A stretch of 5,780 bases of DNA from CBDCFL01 sp050300875. GTDB lineage: Bacteria; Pseudomonadota; Alphaproteobacteria; Rhodobacterales; Rhodobacteraceae. The notes beneath the pieces are model-generated. The model was not told the origin of the DNA, did no database searches, and saw only the letters and a program-made list of their open reading frames with translations. Below, piece after piece: positions 5,184 to 5,780 of this stretch. Within the stretch, counting starts at the first letter, position 1. The number at the start of each line of letters is the position of its first letter. Position numbers and translations under genes: made by a program. Location of the stretch: assembly GCA_050300875.1 (NCBI GenBank), contig JBNKYL010000072.1:1-5780 (forward strand), given 5' to 3'.

Positions 5184-5780
5184 TTATTCGGCGACTTTAT
5201 ACAGGTCTTTGGAGTACCAGTTCTGCTCGACGTTCTGGATCGGCCAACCTTTCAGGTCGGTATCCAGCATCAGCACACCGGCGTAGTGATAGACCGGGAT
5301 CACCGGAACGTCAGCCGCGATGATCTGTTCGATCTCGGTATAAAGCGGCTGCGGATCGGCAGCGGTCTTGGCTTGGGCCAGCAGCGCGTCAACGGCTTCG
5401 CTGGCATATTTGCCGTCATTGTAGCCCGACCCGGAATCAACCAGATCCAAGAAGGTCGAGGCTTCGTTATAGTCGCCACACCAGGCGCCACGGGCCAGTT
5501 CGAAATCCTGGTTGCCGCGGGTTTCAAGGAAGGTCTGCCATTCCATGTTGGCCAGTTCAGCCTGAACGCCCAGCTTCTGCTTCCACATCTGGGTCATCGC
5601 CACGGCGATCTTCTGGTGACCTTCCGACGTGTTGTAGATCATGCTGAACGACAGCGGATTGTCGGCACCATAACCGGCTTCGGCCATCAGTTCTTTGGCC
5701 TTCGCATCACGTTCGGCCTGGCTCATGTTCGCGGCTTCCACGTCCGGGACGGTGAAACCGGCGGTCGCGGCCGGGGTGAA
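5184..5780 (-). CDS. oppA: Oligopeptide-binding protein, OppA type, C-terminal 198 residues (5' end outside window)
   Basis: This is the C-terminal part of a family-5 extracellular solute-binding protein (SBP_bac_5 fold), which captures peptides in the periplasm and delivers them to OppBC. The frame continues through the window edge (upstream residues FTPAATAGFT are family-like), so the GTG at 5741 is not the start. The visible fragment contains ARGAWCGDYNE (about residues 96-106). This corresponds to the E. coli OppA segment WCADYNE whose Asp binds the amino terminus of the peptide ligand, and D103 of the fragment is conserved. The end shows the usual PVIPVYHY strand (159-166) and a NWYSKDLYKV terminus (187-196). 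Signal peptide and N-terminal lobe lie outside the window. It is the first visible gene of the operon; a TAA stop is followed at 18 nt by a stem-loop. The fragment resembles OppA/MppA more than DppA, but peptide length preference cannot be judged. Confidence 0.93.
   Translation of the reverse strand, partial: FTPAATAGFTVPDVEAANMSQAERDAKAKELMAEAGYGADNPLSFSMIYNTSEGHQKIAVAMTQMWKQKLGVQAELANMEWQTFLETRGNQDFELARGAWCGDYNEASTFLDLVDSGSGYNDGKYASEAVDALLAQAKTAADPQPLYTEIEQIIAADVPVIPVYHYAGVLMLDTDLKGWPIQNVEQNWYSKDLYKVAE

Noticed and set aside
4181..5323. A long open frame of 380 codons on the plus strand opposite oppB and the end of oppA.
   Set aside because: It is antisense to clear OppB and OppA coding sequence, its product is rich in Arg, His, Asp and Gln as expected for a GC-rich shadow frame, and it crosses the oppA-oppB hairpin. 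No family features are visible.

Overview
This is GC-rich, densely packed chromosomal DNA. Codon use and protein style suggest an alphaproteobacterium, most likely of the Rhodobacteraceae/Rhodobacterales type; this is an inference, as there is no rRNA or other taxonomic marker in the window. Two transcription units converge at about position 1390-1412.

The left unit (1-1388, plus strand) has three genes. The first is the 3' end of a gene that enters from outside the window and whose product I do not recognise (1-332). The second is a 121-residue membrane-anchored protein of unknown function with an internal degenerate repeat (391-756). The third is a divergent DedA/VTT-family integral membrane protein (753-1388). 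Genes two and three share an ATGA stop/start overlap, so their products are probably made together.

The right unit (5780-1413, minus strand) is most of an oligopeptide ABC importer operon in the order oppA-oppB-oppC-oppDF. It comprises the C-terminal third of the periplasmic binding protein (its start lies outside the window), two permeases of OppB and OppC type, and one polypeptide that fuses the two ATPases OppD and OppF. The distal genes are almost contiguous: 4 nt between oppB and oppC, and 1 nt between oppC and oppDF once its start is corrected. A strong stem-loop lies in the 73-nt gap between oppA and oppB, where it could let the binding protein be expressed in excess over the membrane complex. 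Binding protein, permease pair and double ATPase together make a complete peptide importer.

The region is largely ordinary housekeeping/transport sequence, and I see no mobile element, CRISPR array, tRNA or rRNA. The items most worth a second look are the repeat in the 121-residue protein, the VTT protein that lacks the usual essential acidic and arginine residues, the cysteine-free tail of the fused ATPase, and the oppA-oppB stem-loop with a competing pairing beside the oppB start.
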